Below are positions 1 through 5,869 of a stretch of 8,632 nt of DNA, piece after piece. The first letter of the stretch is position 1; each line of letters begins with the position of its first letter. Origin of the DNA: Candidatus Glassiibacteriota bacterium (lineage in GTDB: Bacteria; Gemmatimonadota; Glassbacteria; GWA2-58-10); NCBI GenBank assembly GCA_016934095.1, contig JAFGTO010000105.1, positions 1 to 8,632 of the forward strand. The letters run 5' to 3'. The notes beneath the pieces are model-generated. The model made no database searches and had not been told where the DNA came from. It worked only from the letters and a program-made list of their open reading frames with translations. A program made the translations under genes and the position numbers.

Positions 1-2
1 CC

Positions 3-908
3 CATGTGGGGGTGGTCAACCTCTATACTCGTGAGTTCTACAGTCTGTGCCGCCGCAGTCTCGCCGAGAAAGGGCTTTTTTGCCAGTGGCTGCCGGTGAA
101 CCAGATCCCCTATGCCGAGTGCCTCAGCCTGATCAAGGCTTTTTGCGAGGTTTTCCCCGGTGCCGGCTTGTGGTACGGTGCCGGTGCGGACCTCCTGCTG
201 GTGGGCGGGGCCGCTCCCGTGAAGGTGTCGCTGCCGGAGCTGGATGTGCGCTTTTCGGCCGAAGCGGTGGCGCAGGACCTCGAGGCGATCGGGGTCCGGA
301 GCGTTTACCAGTTGCTGGCCCTGCTCAATGCAGGAGCTTCAGAGCTGAACAGGCTGTCCGGATACGCCCGGCCGACGACCGACAACTTCCCCTCGGTCGA
401 GTATGCAGGCCCGGCGCAAGGGGCAGAGCTGCAAAAAAACCTCGCCCTCTGCCGGATGAGCGGCGACCCGGCCGGGCTTATCGACCCCCGGGGCTGGGGC
501 GAAGATTCGTCCCGGGCCGCCGATTCCCTGTATCAGGCGGTGGAGAACACCGCTGCCTTGAGAAGCTATGCGGTCGGCCTGAGGCAAGACCCGGACGGCC
601 GCTGGTACTTTGCCGGCAGCTTCCCGCTGGATGCGCCGCTGCTCAAACGTATGCCGGATAACCGTTACCTGCTCTATCTCCTGGGAGTGGATGTCCCGGT
701 TGTCGCCGGGGCGTTCCTGGTCTCGGAGAACATCGAGAAAGCTCCGTCCGGGGCCCTGCGCGTGCTCGGCAAACATTTTTTCTACCGGGGCGACCTGGAG
801 CGCGCCTGGGGCTGCTTTACCGAGCTGTACCAGCGGCAGGTCAGGGACAGGGAAGTGAGCCTGTTCCTTTCGTATATCAAAAGGGCCAGGGAGAATTCCG
901 GCAACTGA
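3..908 (+). CDS. C-terminal part of a spermidine-synthase-like (fused MFS/SpeE type) protein, 5' partial
   Basis: The frame is open to the left edge (the first visible codons read H-V-G-V-V-N), so the real start lies outside the window; the GTG at 6 is an internal valine. The first 60 residues contain LYTREFYSLCRRSL and a following GLFCQWLPV strand. This is the end of the Rossmann aminopropyltransferase fold in spermidine-synthase-like proteins (acceptor tyrosine/FYxL helix, then the G-hF-QWhP strand). TTDNFPSVEY, about 135 codons in, corresponds to the family's 'TDDRPxLEY' closing motif. The last 150 or so residues are an extension; the final 50 (RVLGKHFFYRGDLERAWGCF) look like a TPR-type helical hairpin. 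Such extensions occur in large fused MFS/spermidine synthase proteins, usually multi-pass membrane proteins, but the membrane part is not visible here. True polyamine synthase activity is not established for these fusions. The next gene starts 14 nt downstream, so co-transcription is likely. Confidence 0.72.
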   Translation, partial: HVGVVNLYTREFYSLCRRSLAEKGLFCQWLPVNQIPYAECLSLIKAFCEVFPGAGLWYGAGADLLLVGGAAPVKVSLPELDVRFSAEAVAQDLEAIGVRSVYQLLALLNAGASELNRLSGYARPTTDNFPSVEYAGPAQGAELQKNLALCRMSGDPAGLIDPRGWGEDSSRAADSLYQAVENTAALRSYAVGLRQDPDGRWYFAGSFPLDAPLLKRMPDNRYLLYLLGVDVPVVAGAFLVSENIEKAPSGALRVLGKHFFYRGDLERAWGCFTELYQRQVRDREVSLFLSYIKRARENSGN

Positions 909-922
909 TACCGGGCCTGCCT

Positions 923-2077
923 ATGCGAGTGCCAGGTTATTTTGTGAATAACCCGGGCAGGGGGCGTAATATCGGCAGTAGCAAGAAAAAAGTTCTGCTG
1001 CTCAACTCCGCTCAGGGAAAGTACCCCAGGGGTGCAGACTCCTGGGTACAGGCCACGGTGCGGGCGCTGGAAAGCCTGAAAGGCAAGGCTCTGCGTCTTA
1101 CAGCCAGCGTGGGACTGCACAATTGGGCGCTCACCGCTTATCTGGGCGGCAGGCTGGGCCTGGACCTAGACCTGATTGTGCCTTTCGGGCAGGACAGCCG
1201 GGGAAGAGAATGTTTCGCCCGCACGCTGAGCGCTCTGGCGCTCGAGCGACGAAAGACCCGGCCGGTATTTACCGGCTGCACTGACGGGAGGGATTTTTAC
1301 GGCGTGCGCGACCGGCTGGCCCTGGAGACGGCGGAGGTAGTTTATCCTGTCTCGCTGCGTCCGGGGGGAAGGCTGGAGAAACTGCTCGGTGAGCTTGCGC
1401 AGGGTAAGAAAGAAATCCGAGAGGAATTCAGGGTCAAGTGGTCGGGGCGCCCGTGGACTCCCCGCTACTGTTTACCGCTGGACAGGCTGAACCCGGCCCT
1501 GGAGCGGCTCGGGCGCGGCCTGCTCATCCACTGGACACATTCCTGGCCGGGTCCCTGGCCGGGGGAAGAACCCTGGGAGTTCTACCGCGAGATGCTGGCA
1601 GGCGGGGAGGACTACGTGCGGGATGCCCGGGCGACCCTGTTAGAAATCATCGCCGGGGGCCGGCTGCGCGGCTCCTCCTGGAAAATGCCCGCCGGGGAGC
1701 CGGCAGTCAGTTTTACCGCGCTGTCGCCTGCCGAGGCGGTGGGACTGATGCGCTGGCGCAGGCGTTACACGCGCTACACTTTCGAGCCGTATGGGCTGGC
1801 ATTCAGCCGGGAATCCCTCGAGCGCCTGGGCGCCGCTGCTGTGCGCTACCTCGGGCCGGGTGAGCGGGCAGGCCCCGGTGAGGACAGGTTGTTTACCCAG
1901 AGCACGGGCAGGAAGGGAAACTGGGAGGCTGAGAAAGAATGGCGCTTCAGGGGCGACCTGGACCTCGGCGGCTTCAAGCCCGGGGAGCTCGTGCTGATAG
2001 TCCCTGATGAAGAGCAGGCCGGTAGATTCAGAACCGGCACCGGTTTTCCCGGCGAGGTCGTTCCGCTTTTTCTCTGA
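923..2077 (+). CDS. Hypothetical protein: possible SLOG-like N-terminal half plus DUF2971/AbiGi-like C-terminal half
   Basis: This 384-aa protein is not one I recognise. Residues 22-160 read as alternating strands and helices: KVLLLNSAQG, then LTASVGLHNWALTAYLGG, then LDLIVPFGQ, then GVRDRLALETAEVVYPV followed by RPGGRLEKLL (145-155). The order (SG-x-A-like loop, 'R[ND]RLA..ad-v-PV', 'PGG..E.L') resembles the SLOG/DprA/LOG nucleotide-binding superfamily. Residues 215-384 contain VSFT (262-265), EPYGLAF (288-294), a 'GA.aVrYL' strand (303-310) and EKEWR with GDLDL (337-347). That series occurs in DUF2971 and AbiGi-like conserved hypotheticals. Both assignments are pattern matches from memory. 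No signal peptide or membrane segment is visible, so it is probably cytoplasmic. ATG 923 lacks a good Shine-Dalgarno; GTG 944 is an alternative, and recognisable sequence begins only near residue 21. A terminator follows the stop by about 35 nt. Confidence 0.8.
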   Translation: MRVPGYFVNNPGRGRNIGSSKKKVLLLNSAQGKYPRGADSWVQATVRALESLKGKALRLTASVGLHNWALTAYLGGRLGLDLDLIVPFGQDSRGRECFARTLSALALERRKTRPVFTGCTDGRDFYGVRDRLALETAEVVYPVSLRPGGRLEKLLGELAQGKKEIREEFRVKWSGRPWTPRYCLPLDRLNPALERLGRGLLIHWTHSWPGPWPGEEPWEFYREMLAGGEDYVRDARATLLEIIAGGRLRGSSWKMPAGEPAVSFTALSPAEAVGLMRWRRRYTRYTFEPYGLAFSRESLERLGAAAVRYLGPGERAGPGEDRLFTQSTGRKGNWEAEKEWRFRGDLDLGGFKPGELVLIVPDEEQAGRFRTGTGFPGEVVPLFL

Positions 2078-2113
2078 GTGCCCCGGGCCGGCGGTCTGCC
2101 GGTATAAAAAGAA

Positions 2114-2150
2114 GGGCGGCCAAACAGCCGCCCCCGTTTAGAATTTTTCA
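2114..2150. terminator. Bidirectional intrinsic terminator
   Basis: GGGCGGC (2114-2120) pairs perfectly with GCCGCCC (2127-2133) around the 6-nt loop CAAACA. On the + strand it is followed by CCGTTTAG and then TTTTT; on the - strand the hairpin is followed by TTCTTTTTAT. It lies between the convergent ends of the hypothetical gene (stop 2077) and the PEBP gene (stop 2180), so it can serve both. A smaller hairpin, CCGGC/GCCGG at 2088-2102, lies just upstream and has no T tract. Confidence 0.8.
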
Positions 2151-2179
2151 AGATTTTTTATTTGCCGCCGGCCGCTTTC

Positions 2180-2743
2180 TCAACGTTTGGCATAGCGTCC
2201 CATCAGCTCGCACTCCGCCAGGACATGACTCTCCATCGCTTTGAGCAATTGCGCCTTAGTTGCTCCCGGTTTAAGCTCCAGGCCGTTATCGAGAGCGTAG
2301 AGGCGGAAATAATAGCGGTGTGTCCCGCTGGGCGGGCAGGGCCCCCCGTAGCCGATCCGGCCCCAGCTGTTGGTCCCCTGGGCCGCCCCGCCGCTCAGGA
2401 CCGGCTTCGAGGCCGGCACATTCTCCGGCAGGCCGGATGAATCGGCCGGGATGTTATAGATGACCCAGTGGACCCAGATCCCCATCGGCGCATCAGGATC
2501 ATCAAAGACCAAAGCCAGGCTGTGTGTACCCTCGGGCAAGCCCACCCAGTTGAGGGCCGGAGATATGTCTTGGCCCTTACAGGTATAGCGGTCAGGAATC
2601 ATTTCGCCCTGCTCGAATGCCGGACTGGTAAGCTGAATGCTCATTTTGGACCCCTTAGCGGGCTGTTCGGCGGCGGAACCGAAATACCAGCCCGCGGATG
2701 AAAGAAGTATGACCCAGCCGAATGTTTTAATCCTGGAGCTCAC
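2180..2743 (-). CDS. YbhB/YbcL-type PEBP (Raf kinase inhibitor-like) protein, probably exported
   Basis: This is a phosphatidylethanolamine-binding-protein family member. With the GTG at 2743 it has 187 residues. The family signatures are clear: TSPAF near the start of the domain, YTCKGQDISPALNW, DDPDAP (81-86) with HW (92-93), and GYGGPCPPSGTH (131-142). These build the anion-binding pocket of bacterial and archaeal PEBPs; their cellular role is mostly unknown. The start is ambiguous. GTG 2743 has GAAGG (2753-2749) five bases upstream. It gives a signal-peptide-like N-terminus: SSRIK, a hydrophobic run (FGWVILLSSAGWYFG), then SAA/EQ as a possible cleavage site. ATG 2644 has AAGGGG six bases upstream and would give a cytosolic 154-aa protein, close to the length of E. 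coli YbhB. I favour the longer form because the hydrophobic stretch is intact and well placed. The open frame runs on to an ATG at 2890, but that part overlaps a palindromic repeat and is unlikely to be coding. Confidence 0.85.
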   Translation of the reverse strand: MSSRIKTFGWVILLSSAGWYFGSAAEQPAKGSKMSIQLTSPAFEQGEMIPDRYTCKGQDISPALNWVGLPEGTHSLALVFDDPDAPMGIWVHWVIYNIPADSSGLPENVPASKPVLSGGAAQGTNSWGRIGYGGPCPPSGTHRYYFRLYALDNGLELKPGATKAQLLKAMESHVLAECELMGRYAKR

Positions 2744-3035
2744 TTTAGCCTTCACCGGAAGCTTGAGCGCAACGACTGTTTTTCCCAGATAAATCCGGTT
2801 TGTCAGGCAGGGAAGTACGAGGCCGCTTTTCGGTGATTGAAGACTCCCCGTGAGCCAAGCTGCGGGGAGTCTTCGATTGTTAAGGTGCATTAAATATTTT
2901 TTATTCGCTCGCTAACCCCGCAACAAACTGCGGGGAATGCGCTCGCTGTTCAATTCAGGGCCTTACATTTATTCTATACTATGACCGGCGGAAAAGCAAC
3001 ATCCAGCTATTCTTCTCGCGGCATGCTGCCTTTTC
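2744..3035. other. Divergent intergenic spacer with palindromic repeats
   Basis: The spacer separates the PEBP gene (reading left) from the NAPRTase transcription unit (reading right). Its centre holds the REP-like palindromes at 2839-2957 and an AT-rich link (2885-2905). I could not find a convincing promoter for the PEBP gene. The part at 2958-3035 shows nothing further that I can name. Confidence 0.5.
2839..2957. repeat. REP-like composite element: two GC-rich palindromes
   Basis: The first palindrome is GAAGACTCCCCG (2839-2850) with CGGGGAGTCTTC (2863-2874), a perfect 12-bp stem around a 12-nt loop, extendable outward through G.U pairs. The second is CCCCGCA (2916-2922) with TGCGGGG (2929-2935), loop ACAAAC. 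The 8-mer TGCGGGGA occurs in the right arm of both (2861-2868 and 2929-2936), and CGCTCGCT flanks the second palindrome on both sides (2906-2913 and 2940-2947). The segment 2929-2957 recurs, inverted, at 5676-5704. The layout is that of dispersed REP-type elements; no transposase gene is present here. Confidence 0.6.
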
Positions 3036-3064
3036 TTGACACCGCTCGCCTGGAGTGTTAAAAG
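3036..3064 (+). promoter_or_regulatory. Candidate sigma-70 promoter for the NAPRTase gene
   Basis: A perfect -35 hexamer, TTGACA (3036-3041), is followed after 16-17 nt by TTAAAA/TAAAAG (3058-3064) as the -10. Transcription would start near 3070, about 110 nt before the chosen start codon. That also argues against the in-frame GTG at 3055 as a start, since it lies within the promoter. Confidence 0.45.
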
Positions 3065-3171
3065 TAATAACCGGTCGTTTAGCCGCCGCGGTTTACCGCC
3101 TTACCGCTTTGACCCGGGCAGGGCGCCTGCAGCGGTGGCACGTATGGTGGAAAGCTCGTTTAGTCCGGAAG

Positions 3172-3177
3172 AAGGGA
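3172..3177 (+). promoter_or_regulatory. Ribosome binding site for the NAPRTase gene
   Basis: AAGGGA lies 6 nt before ATG 3184. It decides between this start and the upstream in-frame GTG at 3055, which has no comparable site. Confidence 0.5.
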
Positions 3178-3183
3178 TTATCT

Positions 3184-4233
3184 ATGGAAGACAGCGGGAA
3201 AGCTCTGGAAAAGTTCGGCGACCTCTCCCTGGTGGCGTCCGATGACGGGAGCCGTTTTTTCTCGGCGACTCACGATGAGATAAGGCGCGGCGACGTGTCG
3301 GATGTTTATTTCCTCAAAACCCTGCACGTCCTCGAGGCCGCCGGCCTGGCCGGGACCCTGGTGGAGGCGGACATACATGCTTCGGATGACGGGATTTTTG
3401 CCGGGGCCGAGGAAGCGAAACGTCTGCTGGCCGGCTACGGAGTGAGGATGAGGAGCCTGAAAGAGGGCGACGGCATGAGCGCCGGTGAGACCGTGATGCA
3501 GCTTAAAGGCCCATACTCGAAATTTTGCCTTCATGAGACCGCGCTGCTGGGTATGTTGGCGAGCAGCTCGGGGTGGGCCACGGCCGCCAGGGCCTGTGTG
3601 GAAGCCGCCGGAAAAAATATTCCGGTGGCCTGTTTCGCCTCGCGCCACCTCCATCCGGCGGTGGCCCCGGTCATGGAGCGCGCCGCCCTGATCGGCGGCT
3701 GCGACACGGCCAGCAATATCCTGGGCGCTTCGCTGGCCGGGCGGGACCCCCGGGGGACGATGCCCCATTCCTTCATCCTGATTGTCGGCGACACCCTCGA
3801 AGCATCCCGGCTCTATCTCGAACATCTCAAGGAAGCCGGGCCGCTGGTGAGCCTGGTGGACACGCTCAACGATGAGGCGCTGGAAGCGGTGCGCCAGGCG
3901 GTAGAGCTGGGGCCGGAATTGTACGGGGTCCGGCTCGATACCCCGAAGGAGCGGGGAGGAGTGACCCCCGAGCTGGTGCGCGAGGTGCGGGCCCGGCTGG
4001 ACCAGGCCGGGGCACCAGCGGTCAAGATCTTTGTCTCCGGCGGTGTGAACCCGGATAAAATACCCGAATTGGCAGCAGCCGGAACGGATGCTTTCGGAGT
4101 AGGCTCTTACATTTCGGATGCAAACCCGATCGATATGACCCTCGACCTCAAGAGCATCGCCGGTCGGCCGGTGGCCAAGCGGGGCAGGATACCCGGGCCG
4201 GCAGTAAATGAGCGGCTGGTCGAAGTGCTTTAG
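3184..4233 (+). CDS. pncB: Nicotinate phosphoribosyltransferase
   Basis: The enzyme joins nicotinate to PRPP (with ATP hydrolysis) to give nicotinate mononucleotide, the entry step of the Preiss-Handler route to NAD; it is cytoplasmic. From ATG 3184 it has 349 residues, matching the short NAPRTase type known from archaea and many bacteria. Landmarks in order: FFSATHDEIRRGDVSDVYFL (25-44), HETALLGMLASSSGWATAA (117-135), SRHLHPAVAPVMERAALIGG (153-172) with CDTASN, DPRGTMPHSF (188-197), GVRLDTPKERGG (248-259) and VKIFVSGGVNPDKI (280-293) with FGVGSYI, the phosphate-binding end of the barrel. Substrate-contact regions of the family all appear present. The frame is open back to 3055, but residues encoded there (basic, no family match) are probably untranslated leader. 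No terminator separates it from the GH109 gene 73 nt downstream, so read-through is possible. The gene name follows function; the protein is not closely similar to E. coli PncB. Confidence 0.9.
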   Translation: MEDSGKALEKFGDLSLVASDDGSRFFSATHDEIRRGDVSDVYFLKTLHVLEAAGLAGTLVEADIHASDDGIFAGAEEAKRLLAGYGVRMRSLKEGDGMSAGETVMQLKGPYSKFCLHETALLGMLASSSGWATAARACVEAAGKNIPVACFASRHLHPAVAPVMERAALIGGCDTASNILGASLAGRDPRGTMPHSFILIVGDTLEASRLYLEHLKEAGPLVSLVDTLNDEALEAVRQAVELGPELYGVRLDTPKERGGVTPELVREVRARLDQAGAPAVKIFVSGGVNPDKIPELAAAGTDAFGVGSYISDANPIDMTLDLKSIAGRPVAKRGRIPGPAVNERLVEVL

Positions 4234-4281
4234 TATCTGTCGCCGTGATGGGCCATTAAAGATATTCAGGTTGAAAAAAGA

Positions 4282-4287
4282 TATAAT
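4282..4287 (+). promoter_or_regulatory. Possible -10 box upstream of the GH109 gene
   Basis: A perfect TATAAT lies between the NAPRTase stop and the GH109 Shine-Dalgarno. No good -35 sits at 16-18 nt; TTAAAG at 4256 would need a 20-nt spacer. A short leader of about 13 nt would result. The gene may also be read through from the NAPRTase promoter. Confidence 0.25.
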
Positions 4288-4294
4288 CTGCTAC

Positions 4295-4300
4295 AGGAGG
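4295..4300 (+). promoter_or_regulatory. Ribosome binding site for the GH109 gene
   Basis: A perfect AGGAGG lies 6 nt before ATG 4307. It fixes the start there rather than at ATG 4208, which overlaps the NAPRTase gene and would bury the Tat signal. Confidence 0.85.
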
Positions 4301-4306
4301 CAGCCC

Positions 4307-5641
4307 ATGACTGGTAAAAATCTGAGTCGCCGCCGGTTCCTGGCCAATGCCGCCGCTGCATCCGTGGGCCTTTCGCTCACCGGGCTGTCCGGCAGCCTGT
4401 ACGGCCGGCCGGAAGAGAAGCCTGTCCGTCTCGGTTTCGTGGGAGTGGGCAACCGTGGCACCGGCCTGCTGCGGCATATCATGGCGTTCAAGGGCGTGGA
4501 GATCCCAGCCCTTTGCGATATCAACGAAGCCCACCTGGCACGGGCGCAGAAAATAGTAGAGGAGACTCTGGGCAAGAGGCCGGAGGGCTACTGCTCCGGG
4601 CCGGAGGGCTACCGGAAGCTCTGCGAGCGGGATGACCTGGATGCCGTGGCCACGGCCACCCCCTGGGAGCTGCATACCCCGGTCATGCTGGCGGCCATGG
4701 AAAACGGCAAGTACGGCGCCACCGAGGTGCCCGCCGCGATCACTCTCGAGCAATGCTGGCAGCTGGTCGAGACCAGCGAGAAAACCGGTATGCCCTGCAT
4801 GATGCTGGAAAATGTCTGTTATTACCGCCAGGTGATGACCATACTCAACATGATCCAGCAGGGTATTTTCGGCGAGCTGCTGCACTGCGAGGCCGGCTAC
4901 CAGCACGATGTCCGCTACCTGCGGGGTGTCGAGGGGAAAATCGGCCACGGCGGCGAGCTGCTCTGGCGCGGCAGGCACGCGATCACCCGCAACGGCAACC
5001 TCTATCCCACCCACCCCATCGGGCCGGTGGCCTGGTGGCTGGGTATCAACCGCGGCGACCGTTTCAGCTACCTGGTCTCGATGAGCACCAAGAGCCGCGG
5101 CATGAACCACCTGATCGCCAAAATGTTTGGCGAAGACCATCCCAATGCCCGGATCAAGTACGCCCTCGGAGATATCAACACCACCCTGATCCGCACCGAG
5201 AACGGGGTGACGGTAACTCTCTACCACGATACCCAGTCGCCGAGGCCTTACGACCTGATTTTCCGCGTACAGGGCACCGAGGGCATCTTCAGCGGCACCC
5301 TCGACAAGTTTTACTTCGAGGACCGCAGCCCGGAGCCGCATACCTGGGAGGACTCCGGGCATTATCACCAGCAGTACGAGCACCCGCTGTGGAAGAAACT
5401 GGGCAAGACCGCACAGAATTACGGCCACAGCGGCGGGGACTACCTGGAATGGCACCAGTTCCTCCACGCGGTGCGCAACAAGCTCCAGACCCCGATCGAT
5501 GTCTATGACTCCGCTACCTGGAGCGTGATCAGCCCCTTGAGTGAAATGTCGGTGGCCGAAAAGAGCAAAGCAGTGGACTTCCCTGATTTCACCCGCGGCA
5601 AGTGGAGAGTCACCAGGCCGGTGGAGATTTTCGGAGTCTAG
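4307..5641 (+). CDS. Tat-exported GH109 glycosidase (alpha-N-acetylgalactosaminidase family, Gfo/Idh/MocA fold)
   Basis: This 444-aa protein belongs to glycoside hydrolase family 109, whose founder is the Elizabethkingia enzyme that removes terminal alpha-GalNAc (blood group A). Family members bind NAD tightly and cleave by transient oxidation at C3 rather than by acid/base glycosidase chemistry. A twin-arginine signal, SRRRFL (7-12), precedes a hydrophobic run (17-30); export of a folded, NAD-loaded enzyme fits Tat. The Rossmann loop is GFVGVGNRGTG (43-53). GH109 hallmarks follow: ITLEQCW (145-151), MLENVCYYRQ (166-175), GYQHDVR (197-203), RNGNLYPTHPIGP (228-240), INRGDRF, and DFTRGKWR near the C-terminus. 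As I recall, founder residues Glu149, Tyr179, Tyr225 and His228 are important for activity; they align with E168, Y198, Y233 and H236, so the site looks intact. The loop between Y198 and Y233 is about 11 residues shorter than in the founder. The real substrate could be another GalNAc-containing glycan. Confidence 0.88.
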   Translation: MTGKNLSRRRFLANAAAASVGLSLTGLSGSLYGRPEEKPVRLGFVGVGNRGTGLLRHIMAFKGVEIPALCDINEAHLARAQKIVEETLGKRPEGYCSGPEGYRKLCERDDLDAVATATPWELHTPVMLAAMENGKYGATEVPAAITLEQCWQLVETSEKTGMPCMMLENVCYYRQVMTILNMIQQGIFGELLHCEAGYQHDVRYLRGVEGKIGHGGELLWRGRHAITRNGNLYPTHPIGPVAWWLGINRGDRFSYLVSMSTKSRGMNHLIAKMFGEDHPNARIKYALGDINTTLIRTENGVTVTLYHDTQSPRPYDLIFRVQGTEGIFSGTLDKFYFEDRSPEPHTWEDSGHYHQQYEHPLWKKLGKTAQNYGHSGGDYLEWHQFLHAVRNKLQTPIDVYDSATWSVISPLSEMSVAEKSKAVDFPDFTRGKWRVTRPVEIFGV

Positions 5642-5675
5642 GGGGCCGTTGAAAAAACACCTCAACGCTCCGTGG

Positions 5676-5704
5676 TGAATTGAACATCGAGTGCATTCCT
5701 CGCG
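5676..5704 (-). repeat. Partial inverted copy of the REP-like element
   Basis: Read on the - strand this segment matches 2929-2957. Of 28 aligned bases (5677-5704 against 2929-2956) 24 are identical, including the blocks GGAATGC, CTCG and TGTTCAATTC, and the adjoining A (5676 and 2957) also matches. It lacks an intact second palindrome. The - strand flank GAAAACTCCCCC (5708-5719) resembles the first palindrome of the other copy, as if the two had been joined by a deletion across the shared TGCGGGGA. Confidence 0.5.
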
Positions 5705-5749
5705 GCCTGGGGGAGTTTTCAGTAAGCGGGCGGGCAGGCCGGCGTTTTT
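5701..5749 (+). terminator. Terminator-like hairpin after the GH109 gene (large loop)
   Basis: CGGCCTG (5703-5709) pairs with CAGGCCG (5735-5741). The stem continues through CG/CG across a single bulged base and is followed directly by TTTTT (5745-5749). The 25-nt loop is long for an intrinsic terminator, so efficiency is uncertain. Confidence 0.4.
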
Positions 5750-5765
5750 CCAGTAACTACTTTCT

Positions 5766-5810
5766 CCGGGGACCCCGGCCGAGCTTTCCGGGGAGGTTCC
5801 CGGTTTTTTT
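5766..5810 (+). terminator. Intrinsic terminator or attenuator with T7 tract
   Basis: CCGGGGACC (5766-5774) pairs with GGTTCCCGG (5795-5803) with one G.U, directly followed by seven T (5804-5810). A competing inner stem, CCCCGG (5773-5778) with CCGGGG (5788-5793), uses part of the same sequence, so two mutually exclusive folds exist. It lies only 59 nt before the dehydrogenase start codon. Confidence 0.7.
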
Positions 5811-5856
5811 AACGGATGGCTAAAAATAGAAGCAGCTTGGTCGAGGAAATTTTTAT

Positions 5857-5863
5857 AAGGAGG
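5857..5863 (+). promoter_or_regulatory. Ribosome binding site for the beta-hydroxyacid dehydrogenase
   Basis: AAGGAGG lies 6 nt before ATG 5870. It fixes the start there rather than at the in-frame ATG 5816, which has no such site and would add 18 residues before the Rossmann strand. Confidence 0.85.
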
Positions 5864-5869
5864 CAATGG

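Noticed and set aside
2744..2890. N-terminal extension of the PEBP gene up to ATG 2890
   Set aside because: It overlaps the 12-bp palindrome at 2839-2874, places about 50 atypical residues ahead of a good signal peptide, and has no ribosome binding site.
2116..2935. The short hairpins and repeats considered as a CRISPR array
   Set aside because: There are no regularly spaced direct repeats, no spacers of even length and no cas genes; the repeats are palindromes of REP and terminator type.
3178..3825. A 215-codon - strand frame inside the NAPRTase gene
   Set aside because: It is the antisense shadow of a clearly identified gene, with low-complexity G/R/P-rich composition and no family signature.
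4271..4287. TTGAAA (4271) with TATAAT (4282) as a promoter pair
   Set aside because: The spacing is only 5 nt, far too short; only the TATAAT is kept as a low-confidence -10.
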